From assembly GCA_031002005.1 (NCBI GenBank), contig JARYHS010009186.1, positions 257,825,199-257,889,198 of the forward strand: DNA of 64,000 nucleotides, read 5' to 3'. This document shows, piece by piece, positions 1 through 31,130 of this stretch. The notes under the pieces are model-generated. The model was not told the DNA's origin and searched no databases. It saw only the letters and a program-made list of their open reading frames with translations. Position 1 is the stretch's first letter. Every line of letters begins with the position of its first letter. Origin of the DNA: Vandiemenella viatica. Lineage: Eukaryota; Arthropoda; Insecta; Orthoptera; Morabidae. Made by a program: the position numbers and the translations under genes.

Positions 1-330
1 TACACACCTTATTGACCAAATTATTTTCCTTTGCTGCACATATTCTTATACAGGCAGGCCTCACCACTAACCAACTGTCCAACAGGACGAACAGCCACAA
101 GAAATCAGTTTATACTGATACCATACAGAGACAGCCCCTGCCAGTTCACGCAACTCTAAAATCTCAATAATGTTTTACGGTGGCAGCTATCAGAGTTATC
201 CTGTTAGTGCTACCCCTCCAGATTTCAGGAGAGGAGAACTACACTACTGATGTTTTGACACTGTGCATACCTCTGGTGTTAACCCCAGTCCCCACAACAT
301 TTTATTAAATTTGAAGTAAGGTATAGTCCA
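1..330 (+). mobile_element. Penelope-like element, C-terminal fragment
   Basis: Reading the plus strand near 50-115 gives GLTTNQLSNRTNSHKKSV, which resembles the GIY-YIG endonuclease tail of Penelope-like retroelements (G-T-T, then R-x-N-x-H). A second fragment at 5859-6370 has the same motif and shares the downstream CFTV-x-AIRV string, so both belong to one family. The reading frame is broken after about 170 and the 5' side lies outside the window. It ends where the mariner element at 337 begins. This is a dead fragment. Confidence 0.6.
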
Positions 331-336
331 CAAATA

Positions 337-1359
337 CAGGGTTAGTCAAAATAATTGCAGTGATTTCAGAAAATTATTACAGATTTATTATTTCACATAT
401 ACTTATAAGATTACACAGATATATAAACAAACTGTGAAAGTTTTTTTTAGTGTCTACAGATGCTCAATATGTACACCTTTAGTGAGTATGCACACATCAA
501 GTCTATAAACGTGTTCTTCCCATACCCGATGCAGCATGTCTCTGTCAATGAGAGCAAATGCATTGGTGATGCGACTGTGATGTGACTGTCACCTCATTAA
601 AGAAAAAAGGTCCATAAAGTTTCTTTCGTGAGATTGCGCAAAACACATACACTTCGAGAGAGTCACGAACGTGCAGCACATAAGCATGGGGGTTTTTGGT
701 TCCCCAAATGAGCACATTGCGCCTGTTCACTTTTCCACTCACATGAAAAGTGGCCTCATCACTAAAGACAAGTTTTTCTGTGAATGTTTTGTTTTGTTCT
801 AGACATGGGGCACAGAATTGAAAACGACGCACTTCATCGTTGTGTGACAGTGCTTGTAGCAACTATAACTTGTAAGGCTTCATACACAGTCACTTCCGCA
901 GGATTCTCCAAATGGTCTTCTGTGGAATACCTAATTCCATGCTTGCTCGAGGAGTAGACTTCTGTGGGCTACGAACGTAACTGGCGTGCACACATTCAAA
1001 GTTTTCTTCAGACACAGGAGGGCGACCCGTTGTTTTACCTTTAAAAGGCATCCTGTGGCTTTAAACTGTTGATACCAATGCCAAATGGTGTTAGCATGTG
1101 GGGGATCCTTGCTGAACTTTGTTCTAAAGTGTAGCTGAACAGTTACCACAGACTGAGTCAAATAAAAATTTGAGATCAACATACACTTTCTCACTTTCAG
1201 CCATCTAGCGCTCTAGCGGCCACCATGAGAGCTTGCATTTAGTGCAATTGAAACTTGGAGAGCCACTTGTCTTTTAACAGCAAACCCCATCATCATACCT
1301 ATAATAGGACAGCCAAAAGAAAAATCGTGAAATCGCTGCAATCATTTTGACTAGCCCTG
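337..1359 (-). mobile_element. Tc1/mariner-type element, internally deleted
   Basis: Terminal inverted repeats (CAGGGTTAGTCAAAATAATT at 337; CAGGGCTAGTCAAAATGATT as reverse complement at 1359) are flanked by TA on both sides (335-336, 1360-1361), the target duplication of this superfamily. On the minus strand the N-terminal helix-turn-helix region is at about 1194-931 and the start of the catalytic domain at 862-560, with FSDEATFHVSGKVNRRN holding the first catalytic Asp. The sequence then jumps to the C-terminal tail (RDMLHRVWEEHVYRLD, about 545-480). The central part with the later catalytic acids is missing and the two ORFs are in different frames. It cannot encode an active transposase. 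Confidence 0.85.
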
Positions 1360-1384
1360 TATAAGACTTCATTATGTAGTAGCC

Positions 1385-1929
1385 CAAGGGATTTTTAGGC
1401 AGCCCACGGGATTTTTAGGTAAAGCAAGGCAGTAGCTATGATTTCATACAGCGCTAGCCGAAGCAGGTCGGTTGCACCAGCAAAGGAAAACAATTGCAGG
1501 TGGTGGAATGCGGCTATGCAGAAGGCAGCGGCTCACAAAGCAGGTCAGAAAAACATATGCTGAAGCACGACGTCATTTGGCAAAGGATGGGAGAGGAGCA
1601 TCAGCCACAATTGGTGGAGAAACCTCCCTACCATTTGTCCAATGGTGGGAGGCGAGGATCAAAACCTAGGAGCACGGAGCAGGAGGCAGCTCAGCGGGGA
1701 GCTCGGGGGCTAGCTAGCAATGTCAAGCTTGGCTCGAAGTTTGTTTCTGCAGGAGGCGAAGAAGGTGTTAGCGATGGAGGACAGTCATCGACGCAAGCCG
1801 ATTCAATGATGGGCACAGCCAGAAGAATACGCCAGCAACATTAATTCCAACAGGTGGAATGAAACCACTAGGGAATCATATCTGTCAAGCAGTAGGAGCA
1901 AGCAACAGATGACTTGCAGGCTCCACGTT
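1385..1929 (+). other. Unassigned GC-richer segment with short ORFs
   Basis: It begins with a near-repeat of GGGATTTTTAGG (about 1389-1421) and is clearly less AT-rich than its surroundings. Two overlapping open frames (1472-1669 and 1494-1844) give arginine-, glycine- and serine-rich peptides with no motif I recognise. It may be the remnant of a retroelement leader or LTR. I do not assign a gene. Confidence 0.3.
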
Positions 1930-2608
1930 AATACGTCAGAACCTACAAAAATTGTCTAATTGGTCAGAAATTTGGTACACACATTCCTTAGGCGATAATA
2001 TTTGATTAAAAGTGTATAACGTAAGCTTATGTGGAAATAAGTTAAAATCATTCGAAATGTGGGTAGGTGCATACATGTTATTAAGTAATAAATGCACATT
2101 AATAGCTGTTGATATTTGTTTCACATGTTTTTAAATGTTCATTGTTGGATAAAAACTGCTTTCCGCATGTAAATTGCAGATACATAATATGTAGAAAATC
2201 AGTAACATTTACAATTTCTCTGTGCGTAATTGCCATTTTGCCATGCAAAGATATATAGCATGGCAGCCTACCTTCCAGGGTAAAACATGGCATCTATCAT
2301 AACCAATATTTCAGACAGAGAATTTAAGTTGGTTTAATTTTTACATAATAGCAGTTGTGGTTAGGTTGAAATGCAGCCTGGACCAAGAATTAATAGTAAG
2401 AAACACGCAGAATAAATATCAACATGTAATAACGTGTATTTCTTACATAATAACATATATGCATCTACCCAAATTTTGAGTGATTTTACGTTATTTCCAC
2501 ATATTCAAAGCTTATGTTATACACTTTTAATCAAATATTATCACATAAGGAATGTGTGAATAAAATTTCAGACCGATAGGACAATTTTTGTAGGTTCCGA
2601 CGTGTCAC
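1930..2608. repeat. Long imperfect inverted repeat element
   Basis: The segment 1934-2120 is repeated as its reverse complement at about 2411-2602. Matching landmarks are CCTACAAAAATTGTC / GACAATTTTTGTAGG and the run ATATTTGATTAAAAGTGTAT in both arms. The arms of about 190 bp enclose about 290 bp without coding signal. The structure resembles a fold-back or non-autonomous DNA transposon. I could not identify a convincing target-site duplication. Confidence 0.7.
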
Positions 2609-2614
2609 ACAACC

Positions 2615-3020
2615 GCCTTTTAGCGAAGCTTCGAGCATACGGTATATCGGATCAGCTTTGTGAATGGATCAAGGATTTTCTAACTGGTCGGTCGCAGTAT
2701 GTCGTCGTTGAAGGAGTTGTTCTAATCTAGATGTTACATCAGGGGTATCTCAAGGAAGTGTAATAGGACCACTTCTTTTCTTAATTTTTATAAACGATCT
2801 AGGAGACAAAGTGAAGAGCCTTTTTAGATTGTTTGCTGATGATGCGGTTATTTATAGGGAAGTAAGGAATTTGGCCGATTGCTTAGAAATTCTTATATGA
2901 ATTATTTTTTCCTTCGTACCATTAGGGATTTGAATGCACAACAAAAAGATTAGTTTTGGTGATGAGCACCCTCTGCCACACACAATTTTGTGACTTGCAG
3001 AGTATATATGTAGATGTAGA
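2615..3020 (+). mobile_element. Non-LTR retrotransposon fragment (jockey/CR1-like RT)
   Basis: Translation in two frames gives LRAYGISDQLCEWIKDFLTG, then SDVTSGVSQGSVIGPLLF and LFADDAVIYR. These are the reverse transcriptase motifs of LINEs, including the catalytic F-A-D-D box near 2830-2845. A frame change lies near 2725-2735. The fragment ends with a TAGATGTAGATT-type tail near 3010-3022, as LINE 3' ends often do. The 5' part and most of the 3' domain are absent. Confidence 0.8.
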
Positions 3021-3022
3021 TT

Positions 3023-3711
3023 AACGTGTTACCGACTTGGGTGTAGAAGGGTTCAAGGAAAATAGGAAAGGTTAATTATGTATATAAAATGGGTGTAAAT
3101 AAATTGTAAATCCTTACTGAGAGTATTATTTATGGCAACCTACTGCTAACATCACATAGTGTCATACCCACAATTTAATGAATCTCTTGGGAAGTGGCAG
3201 AGTGAGAACAAAAAGTTTTGCCAGTCCACCACAATTACAATCCTCTCACCACCCCCTTTTAATTAAACCTTCATATCTAAATGAATCAATGCATTATGGC
3301 AAGGATGAATTCCCTAAACTAAACTTGAAACAGCCAGCTACATTCTTCACTCTACAATCTATCACATCCCATTCAAACTCAAAATTAAAATTTGAAGAAA
3401 AAAAAACAAAACAGAATACAAATAAAAAATGACTGAAAATATAACATGATCCCTAAATAACTGTCTTCGAGATACAATTTGTCATCACAGAAGTCAATGT
3501 TATGAAAGTGTACAGTTTTATTATCCTCTTACTGAATTGGAAGTTTAGATCGCGATGCCACTACAACACTGTAAATACTTTCTAACAATACCGATGATGG
3601 TATATATCATCCTAAACGCTTTTGTTTTCTTCCTAGCGCTTTTGCTAAGGTTTAAATGCAGCCTGGAACAGGAGAAAAATTTAGTAAACGCCATAGAAAT
3701 GCTGCTTAATG
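3023..3711. other. No gene seen; short repeat arm at 3650-3711
   Basis: AT-rich sequence with one short uninformative open frame (3178-3432). The end (about 3650-3711) matches the reverse complement of about 5880-5960, so the hAT element at 3720 sits between two inverted arms of an older repeat. The same repeat core appears at about 2352-2385. Confidence 0.5.
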
Positions 3712-3719
3712 ATGAATAC

Positions 3720-5850
3720 TAGTCTTGTGTAGTTCGCGAACGAACTAGTTTGGAAGAGCGCTCCCACGAGCGAACTACGTGAACTAGTTCCCAGATCTCT
3801 TTGCTCCTTAGTTCGTTAGTTCATTCGATCGTTTCCCGAAGACCAACTTTTGTTTTAGTTTATTATCTAAAAGGTAACACAGTTCGCTGTGGATACATTT
3901 CACTGAATAGATAGATATAAAAAAAAAACAATAAAAAATGTAACTGTTAAACATTAATAATTATTGCAGAAGTCAAAAACGGAAATTTAACATGGAATGT
4001 GAAAACAAAACACACTTTGATCCCATTAACACTTAAAAGACAACAATCAGTAACCACAACTATTATAACAAAGAAGAGAGCGCGTGAAATAGCGCTAGCA
4101 AAGCGAGCGAAGGAGCTGTCTTTCTGGAATTCCAGAGCGGAGGGACCTAGTTCATGAACTAAACACAGCGCTACCGCTCGCGAACTAAACTGAGCGCTCC
4201 CGGTCGCGAACTAAAAAGAGCGGTACCGTTCACGAACTAAACTGAGCGGTACCGTTCGCGAACTAGCACCATTCGCCGCTAGGGTTTCCAATATTTTTTC
4301 GGTTGATGGTAGTAATTTTTTAAAAAGAATAACCTATAAAAATATGCTACACTTCAAATATATAATATTTTACGAAAAAGTAGAAAATGATAAAAGGTAT
4401 GTTTTTACTATTTCATTTTTTAAGCTATATTTTTTTGCACTTCTTGCATCTTTAATTCTTTTTTGTCTACAGTAAAATTGTCATATGCTTTATCGCTTTC
4501 AGTTGTCAAATTAATTTCGAGCAAAAGCTCATTTTTTATTCATGAAATACTTCTCTTACTTTTACCTGGATTTTGTATAATATTGTTATTTCAGAGTAAA
4601 GTTTGTTCACTTTGATATTCATTTTTTCTCGTAAATTTATAACTTCTGATATAGTCTCACAGTCATCAAATGAAACCCTGTGTTTTGAATTTAATTTTTG
4701 GATTTTGTATAGCCAATTGCTTTCATTAAAATCTAACTATTTACTAAGATACTCCATACATTTATCAACGAATACTAGAGCATTATTTTTTTATATTATC
4801 ACTTTCTGTGGAGAATTTGGTTTCTAAAGGCTTTTTCTTGTTTTCTTAACCAAAGAAACAGCATCTTTTACATTTTTCTAGCGCTGATTTTAAACCCGAC
4901 ATAATATAATACTTATCTCAGTCTGTTGGTTAACAGCTTTGTGAAAGTGATGAAAGAAATGACTTTTAAAATTCAAAAAGATTTTAACTTTTGTGTCTTC
5001 ATCAGTTTCATTCGTCGCCAAAAAATTGTGAATGTGTGTTGGATTATCCTCCCCTTAACTAATAAAATAATAGCTCAATGACTTCCAATTCACTGGAAAT
5101 TTACGCACTTTCGTTATTGCCACCACTTTCTCATTCAAGGGTCACTGTTATTTTTATATGTCTAATTGTTAGGTATCACATTGGAAGTGTTAATGTTACT
5201 TTTCTTAATAATATAGGTAATACTATCATATAGTATATTGTAGCCAATAGAAGAATTATATTTTGTTCATGATTTCCAAAACTTTATTTAAATAAAAAAG
5301 CCGATTAATTATAAACGGGTATTTTAATTCATCAAAATAAACGTGTTTATAATATTTTATAAGTAATGTTGTGTTGTTAGGGCGCGTCGACGGCGGGATC
5401 ATTAGCGCCTTTTATAAGTAATGTTTCTTCCATGAACTAATAAATAAATCCATTTAAAAAATTAATAATCTACGAATGCATGTAAAGTAAATAGTAAAAA
5501 CAGCACAGTTATTCAATTTACCCATTTGTGCAAAGGACAATGAGCACTTCAGTTTATCGGTGGCTACTGATCATGCTAATGTAATTTGAAAGGACTATTA
5601 TTAAGCAATAACTTTTGTTAAGAAGGTCATATTAAATTCGATTTAGAAACGACAAAAAAAATGATTATGTCCTATTAAAACTGACATAACAAACAAAATA
5701 GCACGTGCAGTAGCGGTAGCATGGCGAGCGAACGATCTGTTTCTCTGAATTCGAGACGCGAACTAACGAACTAAAAGAGTGAACTAGTTCGCGAGGGAGC
5801 TGTGAACTAAACTGAGCGCTCTTCTTCGCGAACTATAATGTGCAAGCCTA
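3720..5850. mobile_element. hAT-type DNA transposon, non-autonomous
   Basis: The element is bounded by a perfect 8-bp duplication, ATGAATAC, at 3712-3719 and 5851-5858, the signature of hAT insertions. The ends are imperfect inverted repeats: TAGTCTTGTGTAGTTCGCGA on the left, and TAGGCTTGCACATTATAGTT (then CGCGAA) as the reverse complement of the right end. Both subterminal regions are rich in GAACTA/TAGTTC motifs. The AT-rich interior holds no intact transposase. The right subterminal region appears twice, at about 4080-4275 and 5690-5850, so the element is composite. Confidence 0.85.
4140..4270 (+). repeat. Tandem GAACTAAACTGAGCG repeats in hAT element
   Basis: Four to five copies of a unit of about 28 bp, consensus CGAACTAAACTGAGCG followed by a TACCG-TTCG part, lie head to tail. 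The same unit occurs singly at 5805-5835 near the right end and, inverted, at 3735-3800 near the left end. Subterminal repeats of this kind are typical transposase-binding arrays in hAT elements; that role is inferred. Confidence 0.75.
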
Positions 5851-5858
5851 ATGAATAC

Positions 5859-6370
5859 TTCTCGCCAAACTGCAAACGCTTTCGCAGTGTCCAAATACCA
5901 CATCTCTATGGCTTTTATGAAACTTTTTTCCTGGTCCTGGCCGCATTTCAACCAAACCACAAGGAAGAAAATAAGTTGAGGCCAGAGATTAGTCTGGTGT
6001 CTAGGAAGCATTGATAGGCCAGGTCCCGCCTACAGAGCTCTGAATAGGTAATGGTGTCTGGAGAAACTCTGATGGCTCTAACTGTAAAACAGGTGTTACA
6101 ATTCATTACGAAAGCTTCCGCAGTCACTGTATGTATTATCTTGGTTCTCTGGGTGGACGTGGCTCCACCCGGAGAACCAAGATATTACATATAGGTGTTA
6201 TGATTATTGGAATCATGTGAGATGGTTTGGATTGCCACTGGATGGTCTTATTGCAAGTAAAAACGTTTTGCTTGTGGCCAATCATCCAGTAGGACAGTTG
6301 TCGAGTGGTGAGACCGATGTAGGAAACAGTGCAGTGATGTCAGGTAAGTTGGTAAATTAGGTTAGTGGTA
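5859..6370 (-). mobile_element. Penelope-like element, C-terminal fragment
   Basis: The minus strand reads YIGLTTRQLSYWMIGHKQNV between about 6345 and 6285, a GIY-YIG-type tail like the fragment at 1-330. Further on it gives CFTVRAIRVSPDTITYSEL (about 6100-6040). It is broken by stops and by the hairpin at 6132-6190. The neighbouring hAT element inserted next to it. Confidence 0.6.
6132..6190. repeat. Near-perfect hairpin, about 27-bp arms
   Basis: TATCTTGGTTCTCTGGGTGG is followed after a short loop (about 6158-6163) by its reverse complement CCACCCGGAGAACCAAGATA, with one mismatched pair. The pairing extends into flanking ATGTA/TACAT. It interrupts the Penelope-like frame. Confidence 0.85.
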
Positions 6371-7655
6371 TTGCCGCTTGTGTGTCCATATGTATGAGTA
6401 AGGTTTCGACCAAAAGAGTGAAATTGTGTTCATGTTATAATTCCATTTACAGTGCTTAACTTGAATCTTAAGATGTTTATAACTATAATAAAGGGTTTCC
6501 TTAGGATTAAAGACTTTTTTTTATGAACAAAGTTTGTAACAAAACAAATACACAAACAAGCCACACTTTCAGTTTTGTTTGGACAAGAACAAGTCTAAAC
6601 AAAAATTGAGATTATAACTGTTAAATTTCACTTGAATGCAAAGGAGATAGTATTCTGAAGTGACAAATAAGCTAGCCATAAATTTGCATAACAGATCAAC
6701 TGTCACTAAGAAAATATGGTTACATCATAGCTACTTGATGGATGAAGAGATTGAGCAGTTATTAACTGCATAAACCATTTAATTCAAGTTTTCCACTATC
6801 ATATATTGTGCTACTGCTGGGCTCTATTGAAGCAGTCTCCTTGATACAACTAGGCTGCTACTTGATACTGTCTTGAGAGAACATTCTGTTAGCTGAGAAC
6901 AGTAGGCTTAAATGTGTAATTGCACTTATTATTAACAACAGTTTATTCTTCAATACTAACTCTTCCTTATATGCAAGTTTCTCTGCATTAACCAGATTCT
7001 AAGACTTTAGACTCAACGTGTACGACTGTGCAAAATATTTAAAGGGAAAGAAACATATGTTTGTAAATATAATTAATACAAAAAATGCTCGAGTGCTGGC
7101 ACCCTGTATTGAGCAACAAAAATGAATTGGATGGGTTTGATTCTTAGGATGTTACCTAATTAATCCTTTTGTAATAATTATACCCTACTGATAACGACGA
7201 TGTTAAGAACCGGGAATGATATTCGTGACCTTTCTGATTTTTTGAATTATCGTAACTATTCTCTTGCACTATAGAACATTTTTAAGCCCATTCATATGGA
7301 TCAAAATGCACATTCATTTTATAATAATATAAAAGGTTACAATGAACAAATCTTCGTAAATTTGTGATTAGCAACAAACTATTTGCACAAGAGAATGATG
7401 TTTTCAGGACAGTTAATAAACATGAGGACCACAGCAGTTGTTTGGAAACAGTTTGATACAGGTGTACACTTAAGTTTAAAAGTTCATTATAACTTACCTT
7501 GAGGATATTCCACGAGTGTTAGAGACAGAGGAACCCATACTAATTTATCATCATTACTCAGTTTAGGCGAATGTAGCAGCCGATCTTCTTCAACAGCTGC
7601 CATCTTTGTTGCTTCTGCTTGCAGTGATTTCCCAGCGTGCCTTGATTTTGACAAA
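6371..7655 (+). other. Intergenic region upstream of QTRT1
   Basis: AT-rich sequence without a recognisable gene or element. It must contain the QTRT1 promoter and 5' UTR, but no clear TATA box or CpG-rich block stands out. A minus-strand open frame at 7487-7696 overlaps the first QTRT1 exon antisense and looks fortuitous. Confidence 0.45.
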
Positions 7656-27762
<20,107 letters not shown>

Positions 27763-27806
27763 TTGATTCATTTGTATCATTTTTAAGCTACATTATGTAC
27801 TATGTA

Positions 27807-27812
27807 AATAAA
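27807..27812 (+). promoter_or_regulatory. QTRT1 polyadenylation signal AATAAA
   Basis: A canonical AATAAA lies 44 bases after the QTRT1 stop codon and is followed by a T-rich stretch. It implies a short 3' UTR ending just before the fold-back repeat at 27865. Confidence 0.7.
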
Positions 27813-27864
27813 CATTACTAATTTTTTTATCTGGATGTTGTGGATCATTTTCCTCAATTGCCGA

Positions 27865-28258
27865 TAATATTAATAAATAAATTACGCCAAAGCAATTGAC
27901 TTTTTTGTATTTATTGGTCTCCCGTACGCATTTCACTTCTTTTGCAGAAGCATCTTCAGCAGGTTTTTTATTTTGTGGTCTATTGTATTTCTTTTTAGCT
28001 CCATTCTCAGCATCAGTGCTTTTGCATTTTTGGTGAGAAGTGTCTTCATTATTCAGATTCACAAGACTGCATTTTATTGCACTGCACTATGTGTTTTTTC
28101 TTGTGAATGGTCGTTCTGTTTTGTTTACTAAGTGTGCTTAGACCACAAAATAAAAAACCCGCGAAGATGCTTCTGCAAAAGAAGTGAAACACGTACGGGA
28201 GACCAATAAATACAAAAAAAAAGTCAATTGCTTTGGCGTAATTTATTTATTAATATTA
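27865..28258. repeat. Fold-back of two Penelope-type arms
   Basis: The segment 27865-27985 is repeated as its reverse complement at 28138-28258 (about 120 bp, a few differences), with about 150 bp between. Both arms contain GATGCTTCTGCAAAAGAAGT then GAAA when read in the sense orientation (minus strand for the left arm, plus strand for the right). The structure starts about 50 bp after the QTRT1 polyadenylation signal. Confidence 0.85.
27919..27964 (-). ncRNA. Hammerhead-ribozyme-like motif
   Basis: Read on the minus strand the order is CCTG, CTGAAGA, a GCTTC/GAAGT hairpin, GAAA, TGCGTA, CGGG. This matches a type I hammerhead: CUGANGA core, stem II, GAAA, a very short stem III, a U-A cleavage site, and closing stem I (CCTG with CGGG). 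One extra base separates the core from stem II and one stem II pair is G-U, so activity is uncertain. The right arm (28155-28201) lacks the U of CUGA. Minimal hammerheads are known in Penelope-like elements. Confidence 0.55.
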
Positions 28259-28439
28259 CTAATTTTATTTCACCATTGGAAATAAACTGATCTAAATTCT
28301 AATAATCGTATTGTGTGCACTCAGGAATGTTGAACAACTCTTGAAAATGTTCTATATGCGTAATTGCTCAAATTTTGGCACATTTTTATTACTGCAGCCA
28401 GAGCTAATAATGCATACATAATAATCTAAATTTAGAAAT

Positions 28440-28690
28440 TTTTAATGTTATTGTACCCTTCAAAGATTAGGTTTTGGTCCTGGTCCTTGCTATTTCCAGC
28501 CCTTGCTTGGCAAAATTTTTCTTCCCCTATGGGGGCTCCATTTTTCTGTACTCATCTTTTGTTTTTTCTCATCTTCCACATTCTTTGAATGATCTTGAAA
28601 ATCCCATCTCTGCTGTCTGTATTTGTTGGTTTTCTCTTTACCAGACTTCTTTTACTTCACTTCCATAAAACCTAGGGACTGCCATATTTT
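28440..28690 (-). mobile_element. RTE-type LINE C-terminal fragment
   Basis: The minus strand reads FYGSEVKEVW-like sequence followed by RENQQIQTAEMGFSRSFKEC. This corresponds to the conserved post-RT block (x-I-Q-T-A-E-M-x-F-L-R-x-V-K-G-C) of RTE and related LINEs. It is short and broken. Confidence 0.6.
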
Positions 28691-29027
28691 TGTAAAATTT
28701 TAGTGAAGCTTCTCATAAGACATTGCACATTTTCCTTATTGTGCCACAATAATAACTGGCATTTATTTAACTTGCTTTTAGTATTCTGCTGATATTGTAA
28801 GCAGCATCTTTAATCTATGTAATTTAGGAATGATACTTCAGTGATTTATTTGTTCAATGACTCTTTTACTCAAAATAGGATACTTCCCTCTAAATGAGAT
28901 CATTATTTTTTAGTTGCAGAAATTTACAATATGTTGGCTGTAAGGTTCAGTCTTGGAAAAAGATTAGCAGCTCTTTTTCTGTTTTCCCAAATATTTTCTG
29001 GTAATCAGCAAATAAAATTGTATATGA
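28691..29027. other. Intergenic, nothing assigned
   Basis: AT-rich sequence between two repeats without coding or repeat signal. Confidence 0.4.
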
Positions 29028-29212
29028 TTAATAGACTTTCGGGTTACGCCGCGTTGTTTATTTCATTACCTGAGCTTTTGGCTGGTATCTTACAGCCTTC
29101 ATCAGAGATACTGTTTATGTTGACATAGCAACGAGCACCAAGCATTGCAGAGTAAAAAGCCGAAAGCTCAGGTAATGAAATAAATGACGCGGCATAATCC
29201 GAAAGTCTATTA
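29028..29212. repeat. Fold-back with hammerhead-like arm
   Basis: AATAGACTTTCGGGTTACGC at 29030 and its near reverse complement ending at 29212 define arms of about 54 bp around about 75 bp. On the minus strand of the left arm CTGATGA (29105-29099) is followed by an AGGCTG...CAGCC hairpin, then AAAA where GAAA is expected. The right arm keeps AGCCGAAAGC but lacks the CTGATGA. Together they look like two halves of one Penelope-type terminal motif. Confidence 0.7.
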
Positions 29213-30139
29213 CTCATGAAGAAAGATGGCCGTGGAAGTCTTAGGAATCATTTAAAATTGTATAGTTTTAAAATCTAAATGTTCACCCAGCCACTCTCAA
29301 AGAATATTGTCAGTATGGATGTTTAAAAGAAAGTAATGGTTATAAGCTGCAATGTTACAGTAGATTGCTATTCATTATTATGGGACTGCTGAGGTTTATT
29401 TTGGTCACTTCTGACAATTCTCTTTTTACTTTAGAAGCTTATAATGCCCTTGATGAGTTGTCTAAGGCATCCTTTCCCAATGGCCCATCCCCTTAGAGAT
29501 TAGATTATGATCGCCAGGGTCCCCTTACAAAAAATAACAAGAATTGCAAATTAGCTAGACTAGAACTGTCATTAGAGAGCTCGACTCACATCTCACACAT
29601 TGTGGTTAGAGTTTGTGTGTTCTCGTGCCTTTATAATTATTAATTTTATTTTGTCCACAGACCCCTATGGGTACGTTCATGACCCTGGTCTAAGGTAACC
29701 TCCGTTTTCCATAATTTCTCTCAGTCTATAAATTTATTGTGATATGGCACTGCAATGGTTTCATCAGAAGCGGAATTGAAATAAATGGGCAAATATTTGA
29801 CACAGAGCAAGTCTGCAATCATGGTTCTATATCTACATGCTGTAGCCATTCACTATTTTAGATGTTTATCGTATTCCGTTAGAGGCCACTGTGTGATGGA
29901 TGATATATGCCATATGGTCAGAGGCTCCACAGTCACAGATGGCAGAGTTACTTATGCATCAATTCAGTCAGGGTGATATCTGTTTACCGAGTAAGGACAC
30001 GGTGTTACACAGATGGCTTGGCCTGAAACTACAGTGTTCTTACAAGAAAATCTCGGCAATTGCTTTGCATCCTTTGATTTATAGATTTAGTGTAAACCTA
30101 ATAGCTCACTGTCATTAAATTTATTCTATAATTGTTACA
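29213..30139. other. Intergenic, nothing assigned
   Basis: Two overlapping short open frames (29785-30118) have no recognisable motif. The rest is AT-rich. Confidence 0.4.
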
Positions 30140-30325
30140 CTAAGTTCGGTGGACATTTGGAAGTCTGTAGGTTCATATCCACATTCAACCATTTAGATTT
30201 CGGTTTTCCAGTGTTTTCTGAAGTCACTCCTGATGAATGCCGGGATGCTTTCTTGTGAAAGCCATGGCTGAATTCCTTCTCATTCCTTGTCCCTAGTCCC
30301 CTCAACAGGGCATAAAACTCAAAAA
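30140..30325 (+). mobile_element. Diverged SINE fragment
   Basis: GTAGGTTCATATCCACATTC (decayed B-box region), TTTCGGTTTTCCAGTG, TGAATGCCGGGATGCTTTCT and CCATGGCTGAATTCCTTCTC follow the family order. Confidence 0.65.
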
Positions 30326-31030
30326 ATTGAGACAATTTTTATCAGCTATTCTTCTGTTTTTGTTGCTGTGCTCAACACACATTTTATAGTAACTATTTGA
30401 GGTTCAATGTAAGCTTCACGGGTGTTCAGCTAGATAGCATCATAAAAAAAAAACGTTTCAACAGCTGGCTTTGCTGCAGGATTTGTAAGGTGGAAGTCGC
30501 CGCCTAGACAGCGACTTTGTTTTTAACTATTTTTCACGTGAATTCTTTACTCTTGTTGGGTTCTTCAAGCTGATATGATGAGCATACTTTCTTTTATTGC
30601 TTGATTTCTGATTCCATTCCTTGTAATGTTTTTTTGCCTCTATTATTGAGAGATATTGTGCCAATTTGGTTCCGATATAATGTCTTAGCATCTCATGATA
30701 GAAATTTTCTTCTCTTTCCATTTTGCAAAAAATGTTGGGTTGATTATTTGAATAGATATCCTTAGAACACAAGACAATGTATTAGCAATCTTCTTGCATA
30801 CCACGCAATTGCAACTCTTCATACCAAATGCTCCTTCTCTCAGGATCAAGGTATCACTGGCAATCATACATACTCTGACATTATTCGAATATCTCCCAAA
30901 CTTTGATATGCTGCAATCACCCACCAGATCTAGAATGCAGGCAGACACACTGCATAAGCGACCTAATTCAGTACTACATGCATCTCACTAAAGATGTTAA
31001 ACAGTATATACTAGATACTTTAGCTCAATA
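30326..31030. other. Intergenic, nothing assigned
   Basis: Contains a poly-A stretch near 30446 and short open frames on both strands without family resemblance. Confidence 0.4.
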
Positions 31031-31034
31031 AGGA

Positions 31035-31130
31035 AACAATGGTAACCCCATTTTTAAACCCTGCCGAAGACAAAATGCTAGCAGGTAGCTATCGCAGCAT
31101 TGCCTTAATGAGCCACTTTATAGTCTTTTA
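31035..31130 (+). mobile_element. LINE reverse transcriptase scrap
   Basis: The plus strand reads EDKMLAGSYRSIALMSHFIV, the x-P-x-S-Y-R-P-I-S-L-x-S start of a jockey-like reverse transcriptase, then a stop. Confidence 0.6.

Noticed and set aside
1472..1844. Overlapping open frames in a GC-richer patch
   Set aside because: Arg/Gly-rich low-information peptides with no match to known domains; kept only as an unassigned segment.
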